Below, one piece after another: positions 1 through 7,616 of a stretch of DNA of 13,472 nucleotides (its first letter is position 1; the number at the start of each line of letters is the position of its first letter). The position numbers and the translations under genes were made by a program. The stretch comes from an uncultured Collinsella sp. (GTDB lineage: Bacteria > Actinomycetota > Coriobacteriia > Coriobacteriales > Coriobacteriaceae), in assembly GCA_937923795.1 (NCBI GenBank), contig CALDWI010000036.1, positions 1 through 13,472 of the forward strand, given 5' to 3'. Under the pieces are notes generated by a model that ran no database searches, was not told the DNA's origin, and saw only the letters and a list, made by a program, of their open reading frames with translations.

Positions 1-72
1 GGGACACGTAATAGCAGATTGCACAAAAATTTCTTCCCCAACGCACCAATTTTTGTGCAAAATGTCAATAGA
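1..72. other. Outer left terminal sequence, beyond the inverted repeat arm
   Basis: No gene is visible here. These 72 bases lie outside the left arm of the inverted terminal repeat and have no counterpart at the right edge, where the window stops exactly at the end of the matching arm. The simplest reading is that the true terminal repeat is at least 111 bp and the right end is missing from the assembly. The segment contains a 13-bp hairpin (19-60). The true DNA terminus, where terminal protein would be attached, cannot be located. Confidence 0.5.
19..60. repeat. Perfect 13-bp inverted repeat (hairpin) near the left terminus
   Basis: Positions 19-31 (TTGCACAAAAATT) are the exact reverse complement of 48-60, with a 16-nt spacer. 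The core CACAAAA also occurs at the start of the nearby terminal-repeat arm (73-79), so related short words recur in this end. It lies downstream of the terminator hairpin at 79-122 on the transcribed strand. It could be a backup terminator or an origin-associated structure. The sequence does not decide between these. Confidence 0.6.
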
Positions 73-111
73 CACAAAATTTAGTGCCCACGCCCCTTAG
101 GGTAGGGGAGT
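73..111 (+). repeat. Inverted terminal repeat, left arm (39 bp)
   Basis: Positions 73-111 are identical to the reverse complement of 13434-13472, over 39 bp without mismatch. Inverted terminal repeats are the rule in linear phage genomes replicated by protein priming, and this one fits the polymerase and terminal-protein genes in the window. The left arm is followed outward by 72 more bases, while the right arm reaches the window edge. The full repeat is therefore probably longer than what is seen. The arm also forms most of the terminator hairpin at 79-122. Confidence 0.85.
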
Positions 112-122
112 GGGCACTAAAT
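79..122 (-). terminator. Strong rho-independent terminator of the leftward late transcript
   Basis: Positions 79-91 pair perfectly with 110-122 (13 bp). After one mismatch (92/109), 93-97 pair with 104-108, leaving a 6-nt loop. On the minus strand the stem is followed by ATTTTGTG. It sits 19 bases past the stop codon of the tail fibre gene, the last gene of the leftward operon, so it is well placed to end late transcription. Most of it lies inside the left terminal-repeat arm. The right arm carries only one side of the stem and would not form the hairpin. Confidence 0.8.
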
Positions 123-140
123 AGGGACTATTACAAGATA

Positions 141-2321
141 TTAAAGCATATCAAATGTAAACTCACAGTTGATCTGTTTGCTGGGTGGTACAGAGGCTTT
201 AATGATGACACTTGCAGTAGTATTATCATAGGCTGCAGGTACAAGTGCATTGTCGGTGGAATTATACAGATAAATATCTCTGTAAACGTTACCGGGGAGC
301 TGTGCAAAAGGTATATCACCAAACGCGGACGCGACAGAGAAACTTGTGTCTGTAGGGGCAGCATCGATGAAAAAGCCGTGAATTGCAATATGTAAATTCC
401 GGCCATCGAAAGATGCATAACTTGCATCAGCCCCGTTTGTAAAGTTGGGTGCTGTAATCTTTGTAATGTTGTTTATCTTTGCCGTTGTGATGCTGCGGCA
501 AGTGTTTTGGCCAAGGGTCCATGCACTGATCTGCTGTTCATATTCGGCATATTGGAGATCGATATTGCCACAATCGGGTGATACATAAATGCCGACACGC
601 TGACATTTTACAGCATTTTTGTTTGTAGCGATGACCGTACCCCGGATATTGTAGCACCCCCCCAGTATTTGGATGCCAATATTTGCCTCGGATCCTGCAG
701 GAACCTTAAATCCATTTGCATCGAGCAGTAGCCCGGAAAACACGATGTTGTTACTTGTGTCTTCGACGATTACTCCGTTAGCGTAGCTCTCCTGTACCTC
801 TGTGTTGCAAAATAGTTCGCGTTTTACGTGATACAAATGTAAAGCGATTGATCCCGTAATGGTGTGTGAAGCATCATAAGAGGAGCGCCAACCGTTCATT
901 TTAATCGCCAGGTTACACCATTTGTTTGCCTCGGTTTCGCACAAAATGCCATTATAGCAAAAAGTTACTACAATATTACATAATTCCGAATCAGAAAATT
1001 TCGCGTCGATTCCCAAATCGCAGGTATCCACAAAAGCGTTGATAATGGATACATATGCAATATATAAGCTCGAATTGATGCCAATGGACCACCCGGAGAC
1101 GATAATGTCCCTGATAACACTATTGCGGCACTCCAGCGCATAGGAATCGCCCTTGATCTTACGATATTCATCGTGATTTTGTTTTGCTGTGTCCATCCAT
1201 GTTTTGTTACGGATATAAATGCCACTTCCTGCCCCGTTGGTGGCCCCTACTCCATAAAGCGCCAGCGATTCGATACGAATCGTAAAATAAATGTCATCGT
1301 ATGTATTGGGGGCCTTGTATTCGAGGTCGTAAATAATTCCATTGCTGGCGGTGATCCATATAATGGCTGTGTCGCGCATGTTCTCGCCGATTATTCCGCA
1401 ACCTCTTTTCATATATAGGGCCGCTGACATATAATAAGTCCCGCTAGGAAAATATACTGTCTGTCCGGCATCCAACAGCTGCTGCAGCGTTGATGTATTT
1501 TGTGCTGCTGCGCTCTGGTCGTTAGCTTTAATACCTGCTAGGGGGGCGGAGATATATGTCTGCATTTGATTTATACTATTTTGCAGCTGCGTGTCGGCGT
1601 GCTCTCTGGCCGTTTGCTCGTTTTCAATGGCCGTCTGTAGCTGCGTGTCGGCGTTCTCTCTGGCCGTTTGCTCGTTTTCAATGGCCGTCTGTAGCTGCGT
1701 GTCGGCGTGCTCTCTGGTTGTTTGCTCGTTGTCAATGGCCGTTTTATTTTCTTTAATAGCCGTCTGGAGCTGCGTGTCGGCGTTCTCTCTGGCTGTTTGC
1801 TCTGCGTTCAGGTCCTCGGTAAACGCATTGATGAGGTAGTGTAAAACTTCATTTGTGGAGCTGCTCACGCAGTTAGAGCCTGGTACGTAGCTATCACCGG
1901 CACTCATTGCTTTTGTGACGCGCACCAGCGCCCCATTGACCCATACAAGATCGTTGACAGCTCTTGCAGCTGTGGCGGTGGGGCTGTGGCCCTCATCGTT
2001 GGGAGTAATGGCCTTTTTTACATCGGCCCAAAGCTCATCGAAATTGCCGATTTTTGTCCAGAACTCCTCACGATCAAGAGACACACCGGACGGCACCGGC
2101 TGCACGGAAAGATATGCGTTGCCGCTGCTGTCCACTACAACGGTGTTCACCTCGTACTGGTTGGTAATGTCCCACTGGATGGGATCCGCGTACTTGATCG
2201 TGGCCAGGCTGACGAAATTCGTCAGTTTGGTGTTAAATTCGTTCAGCACCTCAATAATCCAATCAAGATTGAGATCATGGAAATTGGTGTAGGGCGCTTT
2301 GTGAATAGGATTGATACCCAT
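141..2321 (-). CDS. Tail fibre / appendage protein with coiled coil and beta-helix (gp12-like role)
   Basis: This 726-residue protein is probably the receptor-binding tail spike or fibre. The start is ATG at 2321, with AAGGAG 10 nt upstream; an upstream in-frame extension to 2354 would bypass that site. Residues 1-30 contain PYTNFHDLNLDWII, which looks like a conserved anchoring segment. Residues about 174-257 are a coiled coil built from 18-residue repeats (EQTARENADTQLQTAIEN type). From about 268 the pattern ANDQSAAAQNTSTLQQLLDA followed by VYFPSGTYYM is typical of pectate-lyase-like beta-helix tailspikes. The last 85 or so residues form a separate beta-rich domain that could trimerise or bind the receptor. 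It is the last gene of the late operon, 14 nt after the lower collar gene. Whether the helix has polysaccharide-degrading activity cannot be told: no catalytic residues were identified. Confidence 0.8.
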   Translation of the reverse strand: MGINPIHKAPYTNFHDLNLDWIIEVLNEFNTKLTNFVSLATIKYADPIQWDITNQYEVNTVVVDSSGNAYLSVQPVPSGVSLDREEFWTKIGNFDELWADVKKAITPNDEGHSPTATAARAVNDLVWVNGALVRVTKAMSAGDSYVPGSNCVSSSTNEVLHYLINAFTEDLNAEQTARENADTQLQTAIKENKTAIDNEQTTREHADTQLQTAIENEQTARENADTQLQTAIENEQTAREHADTQLQNSINQMQTYISAPLAGIKANDQSAAAQNTSTLQQLLDAGQTVYFPSGTYYMSAALYMKRGCGIIGENMRDTAIIWITASNGIIYDLEYKAPNTYDDIYFTIRIESLALYGVGATNGAGSGIYIRNKTWMDTAKQNHDEYRKIKGDSYALECRNSVIRDIIVSGWSIGINSSLYIAYVSIINAFVDTCDLGIDAKFSDSELCNIVVTFCYNGILCETEANKWCNLAIKMNGWRSSYDASHTITGSIALHLYHVKRELFCNTEVQESYANGVIVEDTSNNIVFSGLLLDANGFKVPAGSEANIGIQILGGCYNIRGTVIATNKNAVKCQRVGIYVSPDCGNIDLQYAEYEQQISAWTLGQNTCRSITTAKINNITKITAPNFTNGADASYASFDGRNLHIAIHGFFIDAAPTDTSFSVASAFGDIPFAQLPGNVYRDIYLYNSTDNALVPAAYDNTTASVIIKASVPPSKQINCEFTFDML
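1585..1803 (-). repeat. Tandem 54-bp repeats inside the fibre gene
   Basis: The word AGCTGCGTGTCGGCG recurs at 1585, 1639, 1693 and 1768 (plus-strand coordinates). The spacings are 54, 54 and 75 bp, so the last interval is 54 plus an extra 21 bp (7 codons). The repeats encode four copies of an 18-residue coiled-coil unit, in which ENA and EHA alternate at the same site. This looks like in-frame duplication that lengthens the stalk of the fibre. It is not a CRISPR array, since the intervals between the matched words are themselves repeated coding sequence. Confidence 0.85.
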
Positions 2322-2335
2322 TTTATTGCATCTCC

Positions 2336-3025
2336 TTAATAGACCAGCAAACAAAAGTTTGCCCGGATGTCCGTAACGATTTTATGAACTGCATTTTCCA
2401 TTGCGAGGGTCAACTCTTTGGCAATAAGGTCTTGCGGGTCGCGCCCTGCCCGGCCCTTCTCGATCACGGTGTCATTATAGCCGTCTTGTGACTCTGTGGT
2501 GCTGTTATCGGTGGTTGTCTGATCGGTGGTGGTCGTGTCCGTGCCGCTGCTGGTGATGATGTTCCCAGTACCTAGGGCCGTTGTGCTCCTCTCCGCGGTT
2601 TGCAATGCCCCACTGTCGAACCCCGTGACGTCCCGGGTGGTGCTGTCACTGCCGGTATTATGGCCGGTGGTAGTCAGGTTAGGCGCTCGTGTAGTCGTTC
2701 CCTTTATGCCGTTAGTGCGGTTGATTGTGCCGCCGCTGGTTCCTGCATGATCGGTTGTTCTGGTTCGGTCATCGGACGCCAAGGCGTCATATTCAAGACC
2801 CAGGGCAACAGCGTACCGGGTCCAGCTCGGGAGCATTGTTTCCGAATAGACGCCCAGCGCCCGGCGCATCGTGGGGCCGTCCGCATACAGTACTTCCAAT
2901 TCCAGAGTATCAAACAGTAATTGACTGCAGACAGTATCTTTAGATACACTGTCAGGGACTTTCAAATCATCGAACAGCTCCGGATAACCTGCCAACAACC
3001 CGTTAAAGCTCAAGGTCGCGAGCAT
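2336..3025 (-). CDS. Lower collar / head-tail connector protein (gp11-like)
   Basis: This 229-residue protein is a candidate for the phi29 gp11 lower collar, the ring between portal and tail knob. The start is ATG at 3025 with GGAGGTG 7 nt upstream, and the gene overlaps the end of the portal gene by 23 nt, which suggests translational coupling. Residues 1-85 and 195-229 look folded. The C-terminal stretch RDPQDLIAKELTLAMENAV and the ending FCLLVY resemble the gp11 family C-terminus. Between them, residues about 86-180 are a low-complexity Thr/Ser/Gly/Asp segment. The protein is shorter than phi29 gp11 (about 293 aa). The call rests on position after the portal, before the fibre, and on the C-terminal pattern. 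Confidence 0.75.
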   Translation of the reverse strand: MLATLSFNGLLAGYPELFDDLKVPDSVSKDTVCSQLLFDTLELEVLYADGPTMRRALGVYSETMLPSWTRYAVALGLEYDALASDDRTRTTDHAGTSGGTINRTNGIKGTTTRAPNLTTTGHNTGSDSTTRDVTGFDSGALQTAERSTTALGTGNIITSSGTDTTTTDQTTTDNSTTESQDGYNDTVIEKGRAGRDPQDLIAKELTLAMENAVHKIVTDIRANFCLLVY

Positions 3026-3944
3026 CGTTGTTCACCTCCTGCGTATTAGTATCGGGCGGAAAACGCCAGTCAACCCACAAAGTAGACTTGTCAATTCCAA
3101 ACAGTTTGTGTACCCGCTCACAACCACGCTGCAAGCTATCCAACCAGAGCGACGCTTTGGCAGCTGTTTCGACGTTGTTTGAATTGACTTCATCGGTTAG
3201 CATCCGTTCTTTCTTGCTGGTATTCGTGTTGGGGATGCCTACCTCGGTATCGAACAGTGCTTTAATGGTTTTAAGGGCTGTAAGCAGTTCGTTGGTGATG
3301 AAGTTCCCTTTAAGGTCAGTTGCGAAATGCATCCATGGGGCCTGCCCGGATGCCCCATTCTTGGGTGCTTTGAGCAAAGACGAATCAACGAATACAGCGG
3401 GGTCGCCCTGCATAATTTCGTCAAACATCTTTTTGAAAGATTCTGCACCCGCTTTGTTGCCTGCCGCAAACACGTAGGCAAGTCGGCTATTGATTAAATT
3501 GCTCTGGATGGTCTGGGCGGTAAGGGCCATCATGTCCCCATAATAGGCCACAATATCCACCATCCCACGGTAATCGGGCTGCAAATTGATGATCTCGCAT
3601 TGTTTCCCGATCTGTAAATATGGGGATCCTTTAATAAAAGGGTTTGCAATGATGGAGTGTGTGGGATTGTAGAAAATGTTAATGCCGGTTAGTCCCATTC
3701 TGTCATAGACTAAGCCATAGCGGTCAGTGTTAAAAACCGTTACACCGCCGGAACCAAAAACAAGATACTGCAAGCGGTTACTGGGCCATGTTTCGGGCAA
3801 TGTCCATCGGACCATAGACACGGCCTCAAGAAACAGGTATTTACGGAAATAATAGGATAGGCTGTTGCCCTTGGTGTGCATCACGGAGGGAGTCACCGGG
3901 GACACATGGGCGTTAATCTGCTCATAGCTGTAGGGGGCGCTCAT
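3003..3944 (-). CDS. Upper collar / portal (head-tail connector) protein, gp10-like
   Basis: This 313-residue protein is close in length to phi29 gp10 (309 aa), the dodecameric portal through which DNA is packaged and ejected. Recognisable features are an N-terminal FRKYLFLEAVSMVRW-type helix, a central segment with NLQPDYRG, a helical middle, and the C-terminal pattern of an NSNNVETAAKASLWLDSL-type helix followed by CERVHKLFGI and WVDWRFPP. The start at 3944 overlaps the stop of the M23 gene (3941), and a purine-rich AAAGGGGG precedes it by about 10 nt. It would work with the packaging ATPase at 8129-9190 and the RNA at 8025-8100. Confidence 0.88.
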   Translation of the reverse strand: MSAPYSYEQINAHVSPVTPSVMHTKGNSLSYYFRKYLFLEAVSMVRWTLPETWPSNRLQYLVFGSGGVTVFNTDRYGLVYDRMGLTGINIFYNPTHSIIANPFIKGSPYLQIGKQCEIINLQPDYRGMVDIVAYYGDMMALTAQTIQSNLINSRLAYVFAAGNKAGAESFKKMFDEIMQGDPAVFVDSSLLKAPKNGASGQAPWMHFATDLKGNFITNELLTALKTIKALFDTEVGIPNTNTSKKERMLTDEVNSNNVETAAKASLWLDSLQRGCERVHKLFGIDKSTLWVDWRFPPDTNTQEVNNDARDLEL

Positions 3945-4492
3945 AACAGACGGCCCCCTTTCGCCATTTTAAACAGCAACCATACCGGCAATTTGCCAGT
4001 AGGCCACGGCCCGGGACCCGGCCCGGGACCAGGGTCAGGGCCTCCACCCGAGTCCCATTCTACGTCCCATGTGCCGACCTGATTGGGGATTCTGATAATG
4101 CTGGACGGGTCCCTTAGGTTTCCAGCGGCATCGGCATACTCCCAATGTGTGTGAATGCCCGTAACGTAGCCGGTATCGCCCTGTGTGCCGATGAATTGCC
4201 CCCTAGAGATCGTGTCTCCCACGTTCCAAATTTGCGAGGCAAAATGTGCGGCACGCCATGTCGTGCCGTCGGCCATCCGCACTTTAATCATGTTACCCCA
4301 CGACTGATCACCAGATGTACTACCATTCCAGTGCTGGGCCACAACCACAACGCCCGCCTCGGGCGCGTAGGCTTTGTGGTTGCCGTGGACGGTGTCAATG
4401 CCCCGGTGAGGGCTGCCGTCAGAGTACGCAGGATAACCGGCGGTCACTCTGATCGGTGATACATCAGTAATGCACTGTTTATATACTGCCAT
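3941..4492 (-). CDS. M23-family peptidoglycan endopeptidase (tail tip or lysis)
   Basis: This 183-residue zinc metallopeptidase is expected to cut peptide cross-bridges of the cell wall. The M23 (LytM/lysostaphin) signature is complete: HRGID (H29, D33), a conserved His in AAHFAS (H83) and HTH (H114 and H116). The catalytic domain fills residues 14-135. A PGPGPGPGP-type linker (about 151-163) follows, then a short hydrophobic tail. The start is ATG at 4492 with AGGAGG 8 nt upstream. In phi29 the M23 domain is at the C-terminus of gp13, a tail-tip protein that drills the wall during entry. Here it is free-standing between knob and portal genes. No other lysin is visible, so it may serve entry, release or both. 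Confidence 0.88.
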   Translation of the reverse strand: MAVYKQCITDVSPIRVTAGYPAYSDGSPHRGIDTVHGNHKAYAPEAGVVVVAQHWNGSTSGDQSWGNMIKVRMADGTTWRAAHFASQIWNVGDTISRGQFIGTQGDTGYVTGIHTHWEYADAAGNLRDPSSIIRIPNQVGTWDVEWDSGGGPDPGPGPGPGPWPTGKLPVWLLFKMAKGGRLL

Positions 4493-4504
4493 TGTTTATG
4501 CCTC

Positions 4505-5908
4505 CTACTCTAAAAAGAATCCATTTTTCATATAACTTTTAACACTGTCAATCTCGGCGGCAGTCGCGGTTAATGCAATGTCGGGGTCGTCTACCATGAT
4601 GAATCCCGGGATACTGAACAGCTGCACGCGTTGGCATAGCGGCCTGCCGTGGTGCTCGTTGTTGTCGTCTACGAGAATTTTAAAACGGGCAACTATATAA
4701 GGGATTGCATCAAAAGCTATTGTGGTCCCCGTTGCGCCCTTGCTCGCTACATCTGCATTAGTTGCCTGTGCAGCATTTAAAATACCATTTCCGACGTCCG
4801 AAATAGAACCACCGGATAACGCGGCCTGTAGACCTCCAAACGTAGCAGCAATACCGGTTTGAAGCATCCCGTTGGTACCTGATGGGATGCCAAAAGTAAT
4901 ATTAGATAGTTGAATAGAAACACCTACTTTTGCTGTCGTTTCGTGTACTAACTGATTCGCGTTGGTGAATATACGCAAAATGCTGTCGCCGGTAAAAAGG
5001 TCAGTCACATATTGTATAGATAATGTTGTGGCGCCCCACAGTTTAGAGGCGTCAAGAGGTATCACTCCAAAGGGCTGCAAAAAAATAGTGTAATCTGTGT
5101 AGGGGGCCACATTGCAGTACTCCCCTCGATTTGCCGCCTGGGGGTGCTTCGGAACATTCACATTTACCGATTTTGTGAAGTTATTATTATCTTCTCCCAA
5201 AATCCAGCACGGGACGTCCACAGACCACCACCCCACATCTACATTGGAGACAAGAGGTAAATGCGCGGTGATTTCTGCAATGTTAAATGGATAATAGTTG
5301 CAACTGACGATATATTGATAGGGATTAAAAAGGACCTTTGTTAAATTGTCGCTAATTTCTGAATTGTCAATACTAAGGTATGACACATTAGTCAGCAATT
5401 TTGCAGATAGTTTTTTGGCATTTGTAGGGGTCATTACTGCATATGTAATAGCCCCAATGGAGTTTGCGGCTTTAGCTATAAACCCAATAACAAAGAATCC
5501 CCCGCTAATTGTTTCCACAAAGCCCCCTTGAAAAGCGGTTGTTACACTTTGCACTTTAGCCGATGCCGGGTAAAGTCCATCTGAAATTGTACCATCATAC
5601 TGGGCAGACGATCTTGTGACATACTCCGTACTATTGCCGATTTGGTCGCGGTAGCTTGCAAGAGTGTCAACGGTCAGCGAGGCAGTCCAGAGCCCGTTCG
5701 AATATGTCCAGTTCTTCACCCAGTAATACCGGTTAAATGTGGGAAGGTAGCAATAATTGTATCCGGTGGGGTCGCTCTGTGTTGCAATTTTGATCTCGGG
5801 GTCAATGATGTTACAAGGGGCTTTAAGGTCAATTCCAAACCCCTGCCCACCGCTGGGCCGCTTTGTACTGTTTGTGCGCTTTGCAAACTGATAAAAGGTA
5901 GCTTGCAT
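4505..5908 (-). CDS. Tail knob / distal tail tube protein (gp9-like)
   Basis: This 467-residue protein is a candidate for phi29 gp9 (599 aa), the hexameric tail tube that opens a path through the cell membrane. Supporting features are the N-terminal FYQFAKRTNSTKRP, a stretch like YNYCYLPTFNRYYWVKNWTY at 50-69, and a Gly/Ala/Ser-rich region of about 55 residues (340-395) placed like the membrane-inserting loops of gp9. The C-terminal part continues with the IPYIVARFKI and FSIPGFIMVDD patterns. The start is ATG at 5908 with AGGAGGTG 5 nt upstream. It follows the capsid gene across a terminator-like hairpin (5929-5951). The shorter length relative to gp9 suggests smaller peripheral domains. Confidence 0.82.
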   Translation of the reverse strand: MQATFYQFAKRTNSTKRPSGGQGFGIDLKAPCNIIDPEIKIATQSDPTGYNYCYLPTFNRYYWVKNWTYSNGLWTASLTVDTLASYRDQIGNSTEYVTRSSAQYDGTISDGLYPASAKVQSVTTAFQGGFVETISGGFFVIGFIAKAANSIGAITYAVMTPTNAKKLSAKLLTNVSYLSIDNSEISDNLTKVLFNPYQYIVSCNYYPFNIAEITAHLPLVSNVDVGWWSVDVPCWILGEDNNNFTKSVNVNVPKHPQAANRGEYCNVAPYTDYTIFLQPFGVIPLDASKLWGATTLSIQYVTDLFTGDSILRIFTNANQLVHETTAKVGVSIQLSNITFGIPSGTNGMLQTGIAATFGGLQAALSGGSISDVGNGILNAAQATNADVASKGATGTTIAFDAIPYIVARFKILVDDNNEHHGRPLCQRVQLFSIPGFIMVDDPDIALTATAAEIDSVKSYMKNGFFLE

Positions 5909-5928
5909 ATTGCACCTCCTATAAAATA

Positions 5929-5951
5929 ACCGGCGGGCAATGCCCGCCGGT
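5929..5951 (-). terminator. Hairpin with T-rich tail between capsid and tail knob genes
   Basis: Positions 5929-5939 are the reverse complement of 5941-5951. In practice this gives a GC-rich stem of about 9 bp with a 5-nt loop. On the transcribed minus strand it is followed by TTATTTTATA, only a few bases after the capsid stop codon. This is the form of an intrinsic terminator. Since tail genes follow with no promoter that I can see, a partial terminator that lets some polymerase through would give more capsid than tail message. It could also be an mRNA 3'-end stabiliser. Confidence 0.65.
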
Positions 5952-5956
5952 GCTGG

Positions 5957-7231
5957 TCAGGACATAGAGGGATCTGCGTCCTTGTGCGTGGTGGTTTTAA
6001 GGGTGGAGGCTCTGGCCACTGTGTCCGTTTTGGGCGCGGTGACGTCTCCGGCGGTCATCAGGAACAGAACGGCGTTCTCGGTGAAGTCATCGTACCACGA
6101 CCACCCGTAGTGATACCAGAAATTCGTATACAGGCCTCGGGCGTTCATGGGAGTTGGGACCACCCGGGACAGCTTCGGAGTGTAGCCGATTGCATCCCAG
6201 TCCAGCAGACACCCGAACACATTCGACAGCTGCACCGCGGCATTCTTGGATGCCACACCGGCGGTACTGGTCACAACAGGCGTTGCAGAGATGGTGTCGC
6301 GATTGTCGATGTTCTGCCAGAACGTGACCTGCTCTGCGTCGCGGTATTTTAACATATTATCGTGGAACACCTCGGGAATCACGCGGGCGTCGATCTGGCT
6401 CTGCGTGCCGCTGTACAAATAGAGGTGCTGCCGGTCATACGGCGTGTGGCGCATGATGTTGTACGTCGTGCTGCCGATCTTCCAGTTCTGATGCCAGTTG
6501 ATAGAGCGCTCTTTCATCAGGCGGGAAATATCGTTGATACGGCCATAAGCGTACTTTGCAAAACCCGGGAAGTTCGCTTCTTTGTAAACGTCCTGCACCG
6601 TCAGCTTGGTGCCCTGCTGGGCGTTATACTCATCAAGCAGATACACAACGCTTTTCGGGCTGGTCACCGTCATGCCGGTCAGATGGTTGGCCATCAGGTT
6701 GTTGGCAAGGTTGCGCCGGTCTGCCTCGATCTGGTTCGACAGATGCAGCACGAAAGAGGACCAGAACTGCGCCAGTTCCTCGGGGCCCTTGAAGGCCGCT
6801 TCCATTTGGGTGTCTGCCTGGGTGTACACGCGGCTGTAATTGGTCTGCCCGTAGTAGTTTGTCTGAAGGACTTTAGGCCTGTGGACTTCGTACATATCCA
6901 CGCTCTGGCCGTCCTGCAGCGCCCACGCCTTGTCGGTGACGGGGTCAGTGTCACAGAAATTGATCTTCCTAACATGGTTTGACCAGTCGTCGCCCGTAAC
7001 CTGCAAGCGCTTCAGGGGTGCATCGTAGGGGCGGACGGCAAAAATGGTACGTCCCAACACCTGGCTAATCGCTCTGGCGTAATTGTCGGTGCCGGTCAGC
7101 ACCGTGGCCCGCGCAACAGACACAAAGCTAGACGTATCTACGATGGGAGACGCCGGTTCCTGACCGGTGGCCATTTTATTGATCTCGGTTAAAATTGCGG
7201 CAATATCCGCAAAATCCATACCAAGTGGCAT
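5957..7231 (-). CDS. Major capsid protein (gp8-like, HK97 fold expected)
   Basis: This 424-residue protein is close in size to phi29 gp8 (448 aa) and stands in the capsid position, after the scaffold candidate and before the tail knob gene. The middle has a helix-rich segment (about 140-185, EAAFKGPEELAQFWSSF then LSNQIEADRRNLANNLM) that fits the spine helix of HK97-type capsids, and beta-rich segments surround it. The start is ATG at 7231 with GGAGG 9 nt upstream. The C-terminal 20 residues are polar and probably flexible. A terminator-like hairpin lies directly behind the gene, which fits a product made in large excess. Identification rests on size, order and overall pattern. Confidence 0.85.
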   Translation of the reverse strand: MPLGMDFADIAAILTEINKMATGQEPASPIVDTSSFVSVARATVLTGTDNYARAISQVLGRTIFAVRPYDAPLKRLQVTGDDWSNHVRKINFCDTDPVTDKAWALQDGQSVDMYEVHRPKVLQTNYYGQTNYSRVYTQADTQMEAAFKGPEELAQFWSSFVLHLSNQIEADRRNLANNLMANHLTGMTVTSPKSVVYLLDEYNAQQGTKLTVQDVYKEANFPGFAKYAYGRINDISRLMKERSINWHQNWKIGSTTYNIMRHTPYDRQHLYLYSGTQSQIDARVIPEVFHDNMLKYRDAEQVTFWQNIDNRDTISATPVVTSTAGVASKNAAVQLSNVFGCLLDWDAIGYTPKLSRVVPTPMNARGLYTNFWYHYGWSWYDDFTENAVLFLMTAGDVTAPKTDTVARASTLKTTTHKDADPSMS

Positions 7232-7232
7232 A

Positions 7233-7616
7233 TTACTTTACCTCCGTTCCATAGGTTGGGTCGATAATCCGGGCAGTCACAGTGGCAGCATCTGCCGTTG
7301 GCTGCTGCTGGATGCCAAGGCCCAACGCGTTTGCCTGCAACGTCTGGGTCATAGTCTGCATTGCCTGCGCTGTCGTCTGTTGACCCTGCAAAAGCTGCTG
7401 CAACAGGGTTTCGAGGCCCTCGTACTGCGGCGCGGGCTGCGGGACGGGCTGCGGCGCGGGCTGCGGCGAGGGCTGCGGCGCGGGCTGCGGGACGGGCTGC
7501 GGTGCGGGATGCGGCGCGGGCTGCGGCGCGGGCTGCGGCGCGGGCTGCTCCATAGCTTCAATTTCTGCTTTGGTGTATCCGGCCATTGCGAGGGCCGCTT
7601 TTTCACTGATTTTCAA
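7233..7616 (-). CDS. Putative scaffolding / head-associated protein with PAPQ repeats
   Basis: This 127-residue protein is not recognised by family. It lies just upstream of the capsid gene, where phi29 keeps its scaffolding protein (gp7, 98 aa). Residues 1-23 look like a small helical motif (ALAMAGYTKAEIEAME). Residues 25-64 are ten consecutive PxPQ tetrapeptides. Residues 67-100 are a Gln/Leu/Met-rich amphipathic helix able to form a coiled coil, and a short tail ending GTEVK follows. The start is TTG at 7616, because a strong GGAGG lies 9 nt upstream (7626-7630); the first ATG, ten codons in, has no such site. It overlaps the preceding gene by 14 nt and ends one base before the capsid start. 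A helical protein before the capsid gene suggests a scaffold, but the proline-rich spacer is unusual. Confidence 0.6.
   Translation of the reverse strand: MKISEKAALAMAGYTKAEIEAMEQPAPQPAPQPAPHPAPQPVPQPAPQPSPQPAPQPVPQPAPQYEGLETLLQQLLQGQQTTAQAMQTMTQTLQANALGLGIQQQPTADAATVTARIIDPTYGTEVK
7431..7550 (-). repeat. Ten tandem 12-bp repeats encoding PAPQ-type tetrapeptides
   Basis: Ten contiguous 12-bp units of the form CGCGGGCTGCGG (plus strand) encode PAPQ, PVPQ, PSPQ or PAPH. Base changes between units are few, and many of them change the same amino-acid position. The block is far more GC-rich than its surroundings. Copy number is likely to vary among relatives through slippage. The other frames give spurious Ala/Arg-rich reading frames on both strands. 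Confidence 0.9.

Noticed and set aside
84..395. 103-residue plus-strand reading frame at the left end
   Set aside because: It starts inside the terminal repeat and terminator hairpin and is antisense to the end of the fibre gene; no ribosome site is visible.
1585..1803. Regular repeats that could suggest a CRISPR array
   Set aside because: The intervals between the matched words are repeated too, the whole block is in frame inside the fibre gene, and it encodes coiled coil.
6362..6982. 206-residue plus-strand reading frame inside the capsid gene
   Set aside because: It is antisense to the capsid gene, has no recognisable protein pattern, and no other evidence supports plus-strand genes.
7361..7555. 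Ala/Arg-rich plus-strand reading frame
   Set aside because: It is a by-product of the 12-bp PAPQ repeats read on the opposite strand.
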